In this document: piece after piece, positions 32,075-41,996 of the stretch
How the letters are laid out: every line of letters starts with the position of its first letter
Numbering within the stretch: position 1 is the first letter of the stretch
Source: an uncultured Clostridia bacterium
GTDB lineage: Bacteria; Bacillota; Clostridia; Oscillospirales; Ruminococcaceae
Assembly (NCBI GenBank): GCA_947625735.1
Contig: CANQPL010000016.1
Span: forward strand, 1-59,105
Direction of reading: 5' to 3'
DNA: 59,105 nucleotides
Notes under the pieces: generated by a model
Database searches by the model: none
What the model saw: the letters and a program-made list of their open reading frames with translations, nothing else
What the model was told of the DNA's origin: nothing
Translations under genes and position numbers: made by a program

Positions 32075-33916
32075 ATGTCAAAAGTAAAAACCAAATCAAA
32101 ATCTATTCTTCCTCCCGACAGCATTCCTGCAAAAATGCTCAAGGATATTAAGGGCTTGTTTAGTCCGAAAAAATTCAACAAGAAAACGCTGATACAGTTG
32201 CTGCCACTACTCATTTTTGCGTGGCTTGGCAATAAGCTGTATTGTGCATACAGAGTTTACGGCTTCACGCTTGAGATGATGAACGGCGTAAACACGATGT
32301 TTGCCAATCCTCTGCCGAGCTTTAAATTAAATGACATCATTGCAGGAATTGTAACGGCGGCTGCGGTAGGTGTTTTTCTTCACATAAAAAAGAAAAACAG
32401 AAAAAATTACCGTGACAAAGAGGAATACGGCTCTGCACGTTGGGGAAATGCAAAGGATATTGAACCATATCTTGACACAGAAAATCCAACAAATAATATA
32501 ATCCTGACAAAAACCGAAAGTCTGACCATGAACAGCAGACCCTCTAATCCCAAATTTGCCCGGAACAAGAACATACTGATTGTGGGAGGTTCCGGAAGCG
32601 GTAAAACAAGATTTTTTGTAAAGCCGAACCTCATGCAAATGCACAGCTCCTATGTTGTTACAGACCCGAAAGGCACTGTCGTTCTCGAATGCGGAAGAAT
32701 GCTACAAAAGGCGGGATATAAGATAAAAATCATAAACACGATAAATATGGATAAGTCAATGCACTATAATCCATTTGCATATATACACAGCGAGGAAGAT
32801 ATTCTTAACCTTGCAAATACGATAATAACCAACACCAAAGGCGACGGCGACAAAAGCGGTGAGGACTTCTGGGTAAAAGCGGAACGTCTGCTGTATGTAT
32901 CGTTCATCGCCCTCATCTATTACGAATTTCCGGAGGAAGAAAGAAACTTTGCTACACTTCTTTGGCTAATCAATCAATGTGAAACACGAGAAGATGATGA
33001 AACATTCAAAAACCGTGTAGACATTACTTTCGAGGAGCTTGAAAGAATCAAGGGAGAAGACCATTTCGCCGTAAGACAGTACAAAAAATACAAACTTGCG
33101 GCAGGAAAAACAGCAAAGTCAATCCTCATTTCCTGCGGTGCGAGACTTGCACCGTTTGACATAGACAAGGTAAGAAAAATGATGGCATATGACGAAATGG
33201 AACTTGACAAACTTGGAGATGAGGGACAGAAAACCGCCTTGTTTGTCATTGTTTCGGACACGTCATCAACATACAATTTCATTGTTGCAATGATGTACAC
33301 GCAGCTTTTCAATCTGCTTTGCACCGTTGCCGATGATAAATACGGCGGCAGACTGCCAACACACGTCCGCTGTCTCTTAGATGAGTTTGCGAATATCGGT
33401 CAGATACCGAACTTTGACAAGCTCATAGCCACCATACGAAGCCGTGAAATATCGGCAAGTATAATATTGCAGTCCAAATCGCAGTTAAAAGCGATTTATA
33501 AAGATAACGCCGATACAATTATCGGAAACTGTGACACCGAGCTGTTTCTCGGAGGAAAAGAAAAGTCGACCCTCAAAGAATTATCCGAAATTTTAGGAAA
33601 ACAGACGATTGACCTTTTCACTACGTCGCAAACACAAGGACAGTCACCGTCATCAGGGACTAATTACAACAAAACAGGAAGGGAGTTGATGAGTCAGGAC
33701 GAAATTGCGGTAATGGACGGAGGAAAATGTATCTTACAGATTCGTGGTACAAGACCGTTCTTCTCGGACAAATTTGACATCACGAAGCACGAAAGATACA
33801 CCGAATTATCGGATTTCGACAGCAAAAACACATTTGACATAACGGGATATGTCAAATCAAACCTCAGAATAAAAAAAGACGAGCCAATAGAAATCATGTC
33901 CCGAATGATTTTCTAA
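32075..33916 (+). CDS. Type IV coupling protein (VirD4/TraG/PcfC)
   Basis: A 613-residue membrane ATPase that delivers the relaxase-DNA complex to the conjugation channel. Two N-terminal membrane helices lie at about 40-60 and 80-100. Walker A GGSGSGKT is at about residues 171-178 (IVGGSGSGKTRFFVKPN), and Walker B VRCLLDEFANIG at about 433-444; the family motif SREISASIILQSKSQLKAIY follows. The ATG at 32075 lies after GAGG; the longer frame would begin with GTG inside the pcfB stop. Closest type: Tn1549/CTn-like elements. Confidence 0.93.
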   Translation: MSKVKTKSKSILPPDSIPAKMLKDIKGLFSPKKFNKKTLIQLLPLLIFAWLGNKLYCAYRVYGFTLEMMNGVNTMFANPLPSFKLNDIIAGIVTAAAVGVFLHIKKKNRKNYRDKEEYGSARWGNAKDIEPYLDTENPTNNIILTKTESLTMNSRPSNPKFARNKNILIVGGSGSGKTRFFVKPNLMQMHSSYVVTDPKGTVVLECGRMLQKAGYKIKIINTINMDKSMHYNPFAYIHSEEDILNLANTIITNTKGDGDKSGEDFWVKAERLLYVSFIALIYYEFPEEERNFATLLWLINQCETREDDETFKNRVDITFEELERIKGEDHFAVRQYKKYKLAAGKTAKSILISCGARLAPFDIDKVRKMMAYDEMELDKLGDEGQKTALFVIVSDTSSTYNFIVAMMYTQLFNLLCTVADDKYGGRLPTHVRCLLDEFANIGQIPNFDKLIATIRSREISASIILQSKSQLKAIYKDNADTIIGNCDTELFLGGKEKSTLKELSEILGKQTIDLFTTSQTQGQSPSSGTNYNKTGRELMSQDEIAVMDGGKCILQIRGTRPFFSDKFDITKHERYTELSDFDSKNTFDITGYVKSNLRIKKDEPIEIMSRMIF

Positions 33917-33943
33917 TCGTCAAAGAAAGGTGTATTTAAAACT

Positions 33944-34189
33944 ATGGATGGATTTAGCTTTTTTTCAGACGCAGTAAGTGCGTTGCAGACAGTTCTCGTA
34001 CTCATTGGTGCAGGTGTCGGTGCTTTGGGAATTTTTAATCTTCTCGAAGCATACAGCGACGATAACGGTCCGGGCAAAAATAAGGGTATCAAGCAGCTTA
34101 TGTCCGGCGGCGGTATCGTTCTTCTGGCAACACTGCTTATCCCGAAACTTACATCTCTGATGAACACCAGCGGCGGTTCAACAGGTTGA
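33944..34189 (+). CDS. Maff2 family mobile element membrane protein
   Basis: An 81-residue protein with two membrane helices (residues about 13-36 and 54-70) around a short charged loop (EAYSDDNGPGKNKGIKQLM). This is the Maff2 family found next to virD4 in Tn1549-like elements and similar in layout to VirB2 pilin-like proteins. It probably forms part of the channel. AAAGG precedes the ATG. It is followed by a cluster of palindromes (34206-34246) before the next gene. Confidence 0.85.
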   Translation: MDGFSFFSDAVSALQTVLVLIGAGVGALGIFNLLEAYSDDNGPGKNKGIKQLMSGGGIVLLATLLIPKLTSLMNTSGGSTG

Positions 34190-34205
34190 TAATGCCCAAG
34201 ACATA

Positions 34206-34246
34206 ATGACATGAATTGTCATCATGACAAATTGTCACGGTGACAA
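34206..34246. promoter_or_regulatory. Two adjacent TTGTCAN7-type palindromes (element-wide operator candidate, sites 1 and 2)
   Basis: TTGTCATCATGACAA (34216-34230) and TTGTCACGGTGACAA (34232-34246) are both perfect 7+1+7 palindromes, 16 bases apart. A looser ATGACA/TGTCAT pair begins at 34206. Single copies recur at 43046, 43481, 45856 and 48393. Confidence 0.7.
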
Positions 34247-34326
34247 ATTCTCACAAACATATACACACACGTTTATGCCGTTGCCGGAAGATTGGCAGCG
34301 GCATAAATCTTTTAGGAGGTGAACTT

Positions 34327-35232
34327 TTGGCAAATGTAGTTGAAAAGGTGCAGGAGTTCATAGAAGATTTCATCACAGATACTCTCAGTGATGCGGCTCA
34401 GAGCAGCCTTGTGAGAGCCGGAAACACCATTACAGGTATTGTTGATGTTATGAGCGACAGCATTACCAAGACACCGCAAACATGGAACAATGAGCTTTTC
34501 ACAAAAATGAAAGCTATATCAGATTCTGCCATTATGCCGATTGCCATTGCAATAATGTCCATAATCATTTGCTATGACCTCATTACTGCTGTAATGGACA
34601 AGAATAATTTCAAGGATTTCGATTTTGGAATATTTCTGCGGTTCGGAATCAAAGGCTGGGTCGCCATATATTTTATGAATAATGTTTTTACCATATGCGG
34701 AGCGTTCTTCGAGATTGGTTCTTCTATAGCCAAAACCGCACTGGATACGCTGTTTGACACCACGGCAATGGATTTGACAGCTCTGGAATCACCGGCATTT
34801 AAACTAACGCTGAAATCACTGTCAATAGGTGATTTAGGGCTTGCTTGTATCTTGTCACTGCTTGTATACATCATTTCCATAGCCGTCATGGTAATTGTCA
34901 TGGTGGTCACGGCAGGACGAATGATAGAAGTGCTGATATATTTTAGTGCCGCCCCTATCCCCTTTGCGACAATGACGAACCGAGAATGGAGCAATGTTGG
35001 TTTTTCATTTTTAAAAAATATTCTTGCACTTGCACTTCAGGCTTTCTTCATTGTTGTGGTTCTTGCAATATACGTCATACTATTCACGACAAAGGTCACG
35101 GGTATTGACTCAATAACGGGTCTGAAATCATTATCGGGCGTATTGCTGCAATGGATTTGTTACAGCGTGGTATGCTGTTTCATGCTTCTCAAAACAGGAA
35201 GTATCTCAAAGTCAATATGCGGCACACACTAA
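34327..35232 (+). CDS. VirB6/TrbL-like polytopic conjugation protein
   Basis: A 301-residue membrane protein with about six helices (for example MPIAIAIMSIIICYDLITAV, ACILSLLVYIISIAVMVIVM and LALQAFFIVVVLAIYVILF) and the family mark ISAAPIPFATMTN-like segment IYFSAAPIPFATMTNREWSN near residue 210. It takes the place of VirB6/TrbL in Tn1549-type elements and should form the inner membrane pore. AGGAGGTGAAC leads to a TTG at 34327 that starts LANVVEKVQEF; the upstream ORF extension to 34240 runs through palindromes and is not credible. Confidence 0.8.
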   Translation: MANVVEKVQEFIEDFITDTLSDAAQSSLVRAGNTITGIVDVMSDSITKTPQTWNNELFTKMKAISDSAIMPIAIAIMSIIICYDLITAVMDKNNFKDFDFGIFLRFGIKGWVAIYFMNNVFTICGAFFEIGSSIAKTALDTLFDTTAMDLTALESPAFKLTLKSLSIGDLGLACILSLLVYIISIAVMVIVMVVTAGRMIEVLIYFSAAPIPFATMTNREWSNVGFSFLKNILALALQAFFIVVVLAIYVILFTTKVTGIDSITGLKSLSGVLLQWICYSVVCCFMLLKTGSISKSICGTH

Positions 35233-35256
35233 GTTCTGACGAAAGGAGAGCTGAAA

Positions 35257-35643
35257 ATGGCACTGTACGTAAAGATACCAAAGGATTTAAACGGCATAAA
35301 GGACAAAGTTATCTTCAATCTGACAAAACGGCAGCTTGTCTGCTTCGGGTTAGGGTTAGCTATAGGGCTGTCATCATACTGGCTTACCTACAAGACAATC
35401 GGAACATCTGCGGCGGCGGTACTGCTTTTCTGTCTCGGCAGTCCTTTTTTTCTGACCGGAATGTATACGAAATATGGCGTATTCACGCTTGAAAAGATAG
35501 TCGCTAACTATATACGGCATATCATCTGTCCGAAGATGAGACCCTATCGGACGGATAATGTCTACCGACAAATAATATCAGGCTGTGAATACAAGAAAGA
35601 GGTGAAAATGCTTGCAACAGGCACAAAACAAATCAAAAACTAA
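35257..35643 (+). CDS. PrgI family conjugation protein (VirB3-like)
   Basis: A 128-residue protein with PrgI-type sequence: VKIPKDLNGIKDKVIFNLTK before two membrane helices (QLVCFGLGLAIGLSSYWL and AAVLLFCLGSPFFLTGMY), then a basic cytosolic tail. PrgI works with VirB4 at the base of the channel. GAAAGGAGAG precedes the ATG. Its 3' end overlaps the start of the VirB4 gene by 32 bases, coupling their translation. Confidence 0.88.
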   Translation: MALYVKIPKDLNGIKDKVIFNLTKRQLVCFGLGLAIGLSSYWLTYKTIGTSAAAVLLFCLGSPFFLTGMYTKYGVFTLEKIVANYIRHIICPKMRPYRTDNVYRQIISGCEYKKEVKMLATGTKQIKN

Positions 35644-38092
35644 AAAAAGTAAAACTGTACCCCTTACAAAACAAGAATATTCTGCGGTGAAGAAGAAAGT
35701 TGCCGAAAAAGAAAAGCAGCACCAACAGAAAATACCTAAAACTGCACAGCAGTCTATCCCCTTTGATCACATGACCAAAGACGGTATTGCAATTTCTACA
35801 GACAAGAAATTTTCTCTGATGGAATTTTTTACCGGCAAACAAAGAGTAACAGAAACAAGATACAGCAAGACCGTACAATTCTACGACGCAGATTACGAAA
35901 TAGCGGAAATAACGAAACAGCAGAATATTTTTGCGAGATACTGCGGTCTGCTCAATTCCTTTGACAGCAGTGTGAAATTTCAGATTTCTGTTGTCAATCT
36001 TACCAATGATGACGATTTTGAAGATATTATACAGATACCGGAACGTGATGACGAGTTCAATGACATCAGGCAAGAATATGCACAAATGCTCCGGACACAG
36101 CTTGCAAGGGGAAATAACGGCTTTATACGTGTAAATTACATAACTTTTTCGATAGTCGATACTGAATTGAAAAAAGCACGGCGAAAACTTTCCGGAATAG
36201 AAAAGGATATTGTCAGTATTTTCAAATCTTTTGGTGTCGCAGCCGTCCCGTTAAACGGAGAAGAACGGCTTTTTGCAATGTATAAGATGCTTCATCAGTA
36301 TTCCGATGAGCCTTTCATTTGCAATTTTGACAAAATGGCAGAGGGCGGTTTTATGCCGAAAGACTATATTGCCCCGTCCTCTTTCAATTTCAAAGGAAAA
36401 AATGATTTCGGGTGCGGAAAATTCTACGGCTCGACATTTTCAATAAACCTTATTGCTTCGGAAATATCCGACAGATTTCTAACGAAACTTATGAGTGCGG
36501 ATAATCCGATAGCTTTCAATATGCATTTTACGGCGATAGATAATCTCGAAGCCAAAAAATATGTAAAAATGAAGCTGTCCAACGTGGAGAGAATGAAAGT
36601 AGATGAGCAGAAAAAAGCTGCACAACAGGGATATGACATGGATATTCTCCCACCGGACATGAAAACGTATCTAAAGGAACTTGAAACACTGCTTGATGAT
36701 TTGGAGACAAAGAATGAGCGAATGTTTTTAGTAACCTTTCTCGTTACTAATTTCAGCGACAGCAAAAAGAAACTGGAATCCTACAACGAACGCCTGAACC
36801 GAAAAATCCTGCAAGCCAACTGCAAACTTATCCCACTTGACAATATGCAGGATATGGGGCTTGCTTCTATTCTTCCGCTTGCCGAAAACAGAATAGAAAT
36901 AGAACGGCGGCTTACAACAAGTTCCGCTGCCGTATTTCTCCCATTTTCCACAAAAGAGATTTTCATGGACGGAGAAGCCATGTATTACGGCGTGAACTCT
37001 ATTTCTCTGAATCTGATAATGGGCAACAGAAAGAATCTTGTAAACCCTAACGGAATCATAACGGGCGTTCCGGGTGCAGGAAAATCATTTACGGTAAAAC
37101 GTGAGCTTTGCAATGTCTTTCTTGTCACCGATGATGATATTGTTATCTGTGACCCGGAGGACGAATATTACCCACTCGTACAGGAATTAGGCGGTCAGGT
37201 AATCGAACTTTCCACTTCAAGTACGGACTATATCAATCTTATGGACATTGAGAGAAACTCAAAAGACGATGATGTGATAGGCGTAAAATCGGAATTTGTG
37301 CTTTCTCTTTGTGAGGTAATCGTAAGCGGAAAATATGGTCTTGACAGTGAGGAAATATCCATAATTGACCGATGTGTTAAAAAACTTTACACGGGATATT
37401 TTGCAAAAATGGAAAACGCAAGTGATGAAGAATTTTACGCAAATATGCCTATACTTGGTGATTTGCAAAAATCGTTATATGATACGGGAGAAGAATGTGC
37501 AAGGCGTGTGGCAAACTCTCTTGAAATATATGTAAACGGCTCGCTGAACATTTTCAACCACCGTACCAACGTAAATCTGAAAAGCAGAATAGTGTGCTTT
37601 AATGTTAAAAAACTGAAAAATAATCTCCGCAAGCTCGGTATGCTTATTGTGCAAGACCAAGTATGGAACAAGGTATCGGCAAACAGAGGAAACAAGTCAA
37701 CATGGTACTACATGGACGAATTTCATCTGCTTCTGAAAGAACCGCAGACGGCAAAATACTCCGTTGAAATGTGGAAACGTTTCAGAAAGTGGGGCGGTAT
37801 ACCTACAGGTATTACGCAGAATGTCAAGGATTTCCTTGCTTCACCGGAAGTGGAAGCTATCTTTGAAAACTCGGATTTTGTGATTATGCTGAAACAGGCT
37901 TCGGGTGACAGAGAGATACTTGCGGAACGTCTGAAAATCTCTCCTGCACAGCAGCAGTATATAACCGAAACACCACAGGGACATGGGCTTATTTACTTTT
38001 CAGGAAGCATACTTCCCTTTGAAGATGAATTCCCGAAAGACACAAAACTTTACAGGTTGATGACAACAAAACCGCTTGAATCGGAGATGTAA
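35612..38092 (+). CDS. VirB4/TrsE-type conjugation ATPase
   Basis: An 826-residue AAA+ ATPase that powers the conjugation channel. The N-terminal half is the VirB4 docking part; Walker A GVPGAGKS is at about residues 485-492 and Walker B TWYYMDEFHLLL at about 697-708, followed by KWGGIPTGITQNVKDFLASP, a typical TraC/VirB4 motif. The first codon is TTG (35612), behind AGAGGTG and overlapping prgI; this gives a lysine-rich start. Length and order match Tn1549-like elements. Confidence 0.93.
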   Translation: MQQAQNKSKTKKSKTVPLTKQEYSAVKKKVAEKEKQHQQKIPKTAQQSIPFDHMTKDGIAISTDKKFSLMEFFTGKQRVTETRYSKTVQFYDADYEIAEITKQQNIFARYCGLLNSFDSSVKFQISVVNLTNDDDFEDIIQIPERDDEFNDIRQEYAQMLRTQLARGNNGFIRVNYITFSIVDTELKKARRKLSGIEKDIVSIFKSFGVAAVPLNGEERLFAMYKMLHQYSDEPFICNFDKMAEGGFMPKDYIAPSSFNFKGKNDFGCGKFYGSTFSINLIASEISDRFLTKLMSADNPIAFNMHFTAIDNLEAKKYVKMKLSNVERMKVDEQKKAAQQGYDMDILPPDMKTYLKELETLLDDLETKNERMFLVTFLVTNFSDSKKKLESYNERLNRKILQANCKLIPLDNMQDMGLASILPLAENRIEIERRLTTSSAAVFLPFSTKEIFMDGEAMYYGVNSISLNLIMGNRKNLVNPNGIITGVPGAGKSFTVKRELCNVFLVTDDDIVICDPEDEYYPLVQELGGQVIELSTSSTDYINLMDIERNSKDDDVIGVKSEFVLSLCEVIVSGKYGLDSEEISIIDRCVKKLYTGYFAKMENASDEEFYANMPILGDLQKSLYDTGEECARRVANSLEIYVNGSLNIFNHRTNVNLKSRIVCFNVKKLKNNLRKLGMLIVQDQVWNKVSANRGNKSTWYYMDEFHLLLKEPQTAKYSVEMWKRFRKWGGIPTGITQNVKDFLASPEVEAIFENSDFVIMLKQASGDREILAERLKISPAQQQYITETPQGHGLIYFSGSILPFEDEFPKDTKLYRLMTTKPLESEM

Positions 38093-38103
38093 GAGGTGAT
38101 ACT

Positions 38104-41100
38104 ATGGAAAATCGTGACGAACGGTTTATCGCTCTGGAAGCTGCTGTAAAATCAGCAGAAAAGAAACTTAGAAACGCTGAAATTGATGTTCTTGACATTC
38201 AGAACAAGATAAAAAACGGCGAAGAAAGTTTTTTTAATAATCTTGCGGAAAAGTCAGAAAAATATAAAAGTCAGACCGGGGCGGAGCTTCACAGAAATGA
38301 AGATAAAGCCACCGGAAAAATCACCTACGAAATAGTACGTGATGCCACTGAGAAAGAGAAGAAAAAACGGCAGAGATTTGTTATTAAAAGAATCTATGAC
38401 GAAACCGGACATTACAGATTCAAACCGCAGATTGTTCTCGATGATAACGATAATACCGTGACGGTGACTTCCGCAAAGGAGTTAAAAAAACCGGAGGAAC
38501 GAAAAAAATTCGCTGCCGTAAATTTCTTCGGTATTCGCCGTATCAGTACGGAAAATCCATTTGTAAAGGCAGTAGGTTCTCCCCTTATAGTTCCGATTTC
38601 CGCTGCCGCAAAGCTGCAAAAGAAAATATCCGAAAGCAAAGTCGGAAAAGCAGCCGTCAGAACATCTGAAATTCTCACCTCGCCAATTATCATTCCCGCA
38701 AAAATTGTAAAAGACATTTACGACAAGGGCGGAATTATCCACGCTGTTGTAGATTTGGGCGACAGAATAAAGATAGAGGGCGTTAATCCGCCAAAACCTT
38801 TAAAAGCCGCAGGAGAAGCGGTCAGAGATACAGCACTTGGTCTGGAAACAGGTGTTGTGGAAACAGCAAAAGGTGTCGGAAATTTCAGCGTTGAAATTGC
38901 AAAAAACAAAATCAGCGAAGAAATAAACAAGGGCGTATCTGAAAATGAAGCTGCCGAAGCCGCTTATGTCATCGGAATGAAAATGGTTGATGTATACAAG
39001 ATACTTGATGACCATGCCAAATACAAAAAAGCTGTCAGACGTGACATAGCCGGAAACGATATTGTGGATACAGAGGTAACAAAACATCTTGCACAACAGG
39101 AGGAGAAAAAATTTCAGAACGTGCAGGACAGCCTTAAAGAGCAAAAGGCAGCTGCGGATTATAACGTAATAAGTGCAAGAGCAGAATATGAAACTGCTAA
39201 AAAACGCCTTGAAAATTACAAAAATCAGATTAACGGAATACCTGTAAATAGTGATGATACCAATTCGGAAAATGTTTCCGGTGAAAAAAGTGAAACTGTT
39301 CCGCATGAAAACAAATCTCCGAAAAAAGAAACTGCAACAAGTGAAAATATATCAGAAAATAATTCGGAGAATGTTTCCGGTGAAAAAAGTGAAACTGTTC
39401 CGCATGAGAACAAATCTCCGAAAAAAGAAACTGCAACAAGTGAAAATACATCAAAAAATGTCACTTTAGAAAAAAGTAATAAAGCGGAAACGCTTACCAA
39501 GACCGAGAAACAAATCGAAAAGACAAAACAAAAGCTGAAACTCAATCAAAAGCACGAATACAAGGTAAGTTTCAGGTTTGTCGCTTCTGAAAGTAAAAAC
39601 GGTAAAGCAAAACTGAAATTAAAGCCTGTTGTACGGCGTGAGGAAATAACGGGAGCAGCTCCTGCGACGGCATGGAACACTGCGAAAAGACTTGACGGAT
39701 ATGCAGTAAGTACGGGCGTTCAGAGCCTGCGGAGAAAGGCAATGCGTGACGGCGGCGATAATTCGGCAGTGGAAGCAGCGGATTTTGCGGTTACGGCTGT
39801 TGGTTACTCTAACAAAATGATTAAGGTTCTTGATGATAAAGAACGGTCATTCAGGGAGAAAACTCTGGTAAAACAGCTTAATAAACTGGAAAACAAACAA
39901 AGTATTGAAGCAGCGGCAAGTAAGCTGAGAGAAAATCCCAATCGGAAAGCCGTTCCCAAAGAACCGCCGAAGAAAAAAGCAGCAAAAAAACAAAATTCAG
40001 CAATCAATGAGAACAAAGAGATTCAGAAAGAATTTCAGAAAGATTTTCAGAAAGAATTGCAGAAAAAAAGACAGCATAAACTCGTTCACAGCAATCTTGC
40101 GGAGAAATCAAAGGAAGCTGTCAGGGAGAAAATCAATGAGATTGCCACAGCATTGGTGAAAAAAGGCGGCGGTATTGTTGTCATAATCATAATGGGACTT
40201 CTCATTCCTGCCATGTTTCCTGTACTGGGTCTGTCCGGTTCAGGCGTTACGGGCGGACTGGAAAACTTTATCGGAAATGCCGTCAGCCCTTGTGACCCTA
40301 TTGATATGACACTTTCTGAGGAATATTATACAGAGCTTGCAAAGAATCTTATTGAAAAGCAGAGAAATGTCAGAAATGATTACACGGGATATGACAAATA
40401 CACTTGTACAACAGAGATAGACAGAATTGACCATTCAGCACAGAAGCTGCTGCCCTATCTTGCGGTGTCGGCTATGAGTGTGAACGGCAGTAATTCATGG
40501 AATTTTGATGATGCAAAGCCGTTTATAGAAAGTCTGTTTGACCGGCAGTATGAGTTTTACGCAAACGAGATACGGGAAAAAAGAACACACGTTACGCAGA
40601 GAAGTGAAATATCAGATAACGGCGGTCGGTATAATCTCGGCGGCAGCTGTTATACCTTAAACGGCGTGACTTATGATTCAGAAAATTATGCAGGAAATGC
40701 ACACACCTATACCTACTGTGAAGCAATGGTCGCAAGCGGACGTGACAGAGTGACTTACTACAACGTCGGCAAATATACAGACAGCAACGGTTATACACAC
40801 GAATATGACCCGGCACAGGAGCTTACATTGGATAACTATTGGGATTTGAAGCTGATTTACGAGTGGAACGGAGACGAATATATCGAACATTGGCGATACT
40901 ACACGGAGTGTCAGGAATGGTACGATTATGATTATGTTACCCTTGAATACGGCATTCGTGAAAAAGATGTTTCCGTTTACGACAGCTATTGGACAGATAC
41001 AGACAGCGACTGGCAGGACAATAATTTTGATAAACTGATTTACAATCAGTATCACGACATGAGTGACGAGGAAAAGGAAACCTTTGACAACTATTATACT

Positions 41101-41457
41101 TTCTTCATGGGTCACCAGACCTTTGATATGCCGTTTGACAATGCACAAATCATCAAAAATGCAGGATACAACACTGAAATTAACGGAAATTTAGCACTGG
41201 ATAAATCCTTTGAGTTAAGGACTTACAGCGGACAGGAAATTGTCAGCGGAATGAACGGAGAAGTAACTGCTGTTGACAGAGGATTTGCTATTCACAACGA
41301 CAAATACGGAACGATTTACTACGACGGAGCGACTATGCCTGCGGCAAGCAGTGTAAAACAGGGCGAGGTCATTTCATCATCTACGGGTGATGTTCTCAGA
41401 ATCACATACATTGACAATGAGGGAAATTACATCAATCCCTTGTTCGTTTTCTCATAA
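38104..41457 (+). CDS. Large membrane conjugation protein with degenerate M23-like C-terminus
   Basis: A 1117-residue protein. Residues 1-680 are Lys/Glu-rich and largely helical, with a 33-residue tandem repeat near 387-450 and QKEFQKDFQKELQKKRQ near 640-655. One membrane helix follows (about 688-710, GIVVIIIMGLLIPAMFPVLG), then an external domain rich in Tyr, Asp and Cys. The last 80 residues follow the M23/LytM layout (IVSGMNGEVTAVD, GTIYYDGA, SVKQGEVISSSTGDVLRITY, NPLFV), but the HxxxD and HxH zinc ligands are replaced. Its place after VirB4 is that of the CD1107-like transfer hydrolase, so it is likely a structural wall-spanning part. The ATG lies 12 bases after the VirB4 stop, behind AGAGGTG. 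Confidence 0.75.
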   Translation: MENRDERFIALEAAVKSAEKKLRNAEIDVLDIQNKIKNGEESFFNNLAEKSEKYKSQTGAELHRNEDKATGKITYEIVRDATEKEKKKRQRFVIKRIYDETGHYRFKPQIVLDDNDNTVTVTSAKELKKPEERKKFAAVNFFGIRRISTENPFVKAVGSPLIVPISAAAKLQKKISESKVGKAAVRTSEILTSPIIIPAKIVKDIYDKGGIIHAVVDLGDRIKIEGVNPPKPLKAAGEAVRDTALGLETGVVETAKGVGNFSVEIAKNKISEEINKGVSENEAAEAAYVIGMKMVDVYKILDDHAKYKKAVRRDIAGNDIVDTEVTKHLAQQEEKKFQNVQDSLKEQKAAADYNVISARAEYETAKKRLENYKNQINGIPVNSDDTNSENVSGEKSETVPHENKSPKKETATSENISENNSENVSGEKSETVPHENKSPKKETATSENTSKNVTLEKSNKAETLTKTEKQIEKTKQKLKLNQKHEYKVSFRFVASESKNGKAKLKLKPVVRREEITGAAPATAWNTAKRLDGYAVSTGVQSLRRKAMRDGGDNSAVEAADFAVTAVGYSNKMIKVLDDKERSFREKTLVKQLNKLENKQSIEAAASKLRENPNRKAVPKEPPKKKAAKKQNSAINENKEIQKEFQKDFQKELQKKRQHKLVHSNLAEKSKEAVREKINEIATALVKKGGGIVVIIIMGLLIPAMFPVLGLSGSGVTGGLENFIGNAVSPCDPIDMTLSEEYYTELAKNLIEKQRNVRNDYTGYDKYTCTTEIDRIDHSAQKLLPYLAVSAMSVNGSNSWNFDDAKPFIESLFDRQYEFYANEIREKRTHVTQRSEISDNGGRYNLGGSCYTLNGVTYDSENYAGNAHTYTYCEAMVASGRDRVTYYNVGKYTDSNGYTHEYDPAQELTLDNYWDLKLIYEWNGDEYIEHWRYYTECQEWYDYDYVTLEYGIREKDVSVYDSYWTDTDSDWQDNNFDKLIYNQYHDMSDEEKETFDNYYTFFMGHQTFDMPFDNAQIIKNAGYNTEINGNLALDKSFELRTYSGQEIVSGMNGEVTAVDRGFAIHNDKYGTIYYDGATMPAASSVKQGEVISSSTGDVLRITYIDNEGNYINPLFVFS
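39262..39456 (+). repeat. 99-base in-frame tandem repeat in the large membrane protein gene
   Basis: Two near-identical copies (39262-39360 and from 39361) encode NSENVSGEKSETVPHENKSP and the following KKETATSEN stretch. The high identity shows a recent duplication in a disordered linker. Confidence 0.85.
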
Positions 41458-41473
41458 GGAAAGGAGTTATTTT

Positions 41474-41773
41474 ATGGCATCAATATCGACAAAAAGGAAA
41501 ATATCCAAGCTGACAGACGATATAGCAGCACTTGAAAAAACTATAAAGGAAAACACACGAAAACTTGCGGAACTGAAAGAGGAAAAAACGGAAACGGAAA
41601 ATACCGAAATCATTTCCATTATCCGCAAAGCCGGATTATCAATGGAAGATATTGAGGAACTGATTGACGGAGGAATAACACAGGTTCAGGCAGTGCCAAA
41701 ACCGCCGGAAGAAAATACTCGCTCTGTTACAAGCGAACTAAAAAATGAAAGGAAAATTCCGAATGAGACTTAA
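41474..41773 (+). CDS. DUF4315 family protein
   Basis: A 99-residue protein of the DUF4315 family, common after the M23-type gene in Tn1549-like elements. An N-terminal coiled coil (KRKISKLTDDIAALEKTIKE) is followed by TEIISIIRKAGLSMEDIEEL, the conserved family part. It is probably a small cytosolic helper of unknown role. The ATG at 41474 behind AAAGGAG is chosen; the frame is open further upstream but overlaps the preceding gene. Its 3' end overlaps the next small gene by 11 bases. Confidence 0.85.
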   Translation: MASISTKRKISKLTDDIAALEKTIKENTRKLAELKEEKTETENTEIISIIRKAGLSMEDIEELIDGGITQVQAVPKPPEENTRSVTSELKNERKIPNET

Positions 41774-41996
41774 ATGGTTCGTTTTTTTAGCTGTCGTGAC
41801 GGTCATATCAGCTATTCTTCCGTCTGATGAACAAGAGGAAGAAACGGAAACGGAAGATTCCGAAATCATATCCGCTATCCGCAGAGCAGAATTTAAAGCC
41901 GTTATGCAAAAATCAAGATTAAAAACCTATATACAAAAAGTCGGATTACCGGAGGAAGATATTGAGGAACTTATTCAGAAAGGAAGATTTGTATGA
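41763..41996 (+). CDS. Chimeric small protein: DUF4366-type signal region joined to DUF4315-type tail
   Basis: A 77-residue protein. The first 20 residues (MRLKWFVFLAVVTVISAILP) match the signal peptide of the next gene (MKRKLVAFLAAVTVISGILP), also at DNA level (TGACGGTCATATC shared). The rest (ETEDSEIISAIRRAEF, then VGLPEEDIEELIQKG) matches the C-terminal part of the DUF4315 protein just upstream. It therefore looks like a fusion produced by a local duplication and deletion. GAAAGG precedes the ATG at 41763. The stop overlaps the DUF4366 start by four bases. Whether the product is stable is unknown. Confidence 0.6.
   Translation: MRLKWFVFLAVVTVISAILPSDEQEEETETEDSEIISAIRRAEFKAVMQKSRLKTYIQKVGLPEEDIEELIQKGRFV

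Noticed and set aside
39225..39545. A Phe/Ser-rich minus-strand frame in the large membrane protein gene
   Set aside because: It is the antisense of the Lys/Glu-rich 99-base repeats.
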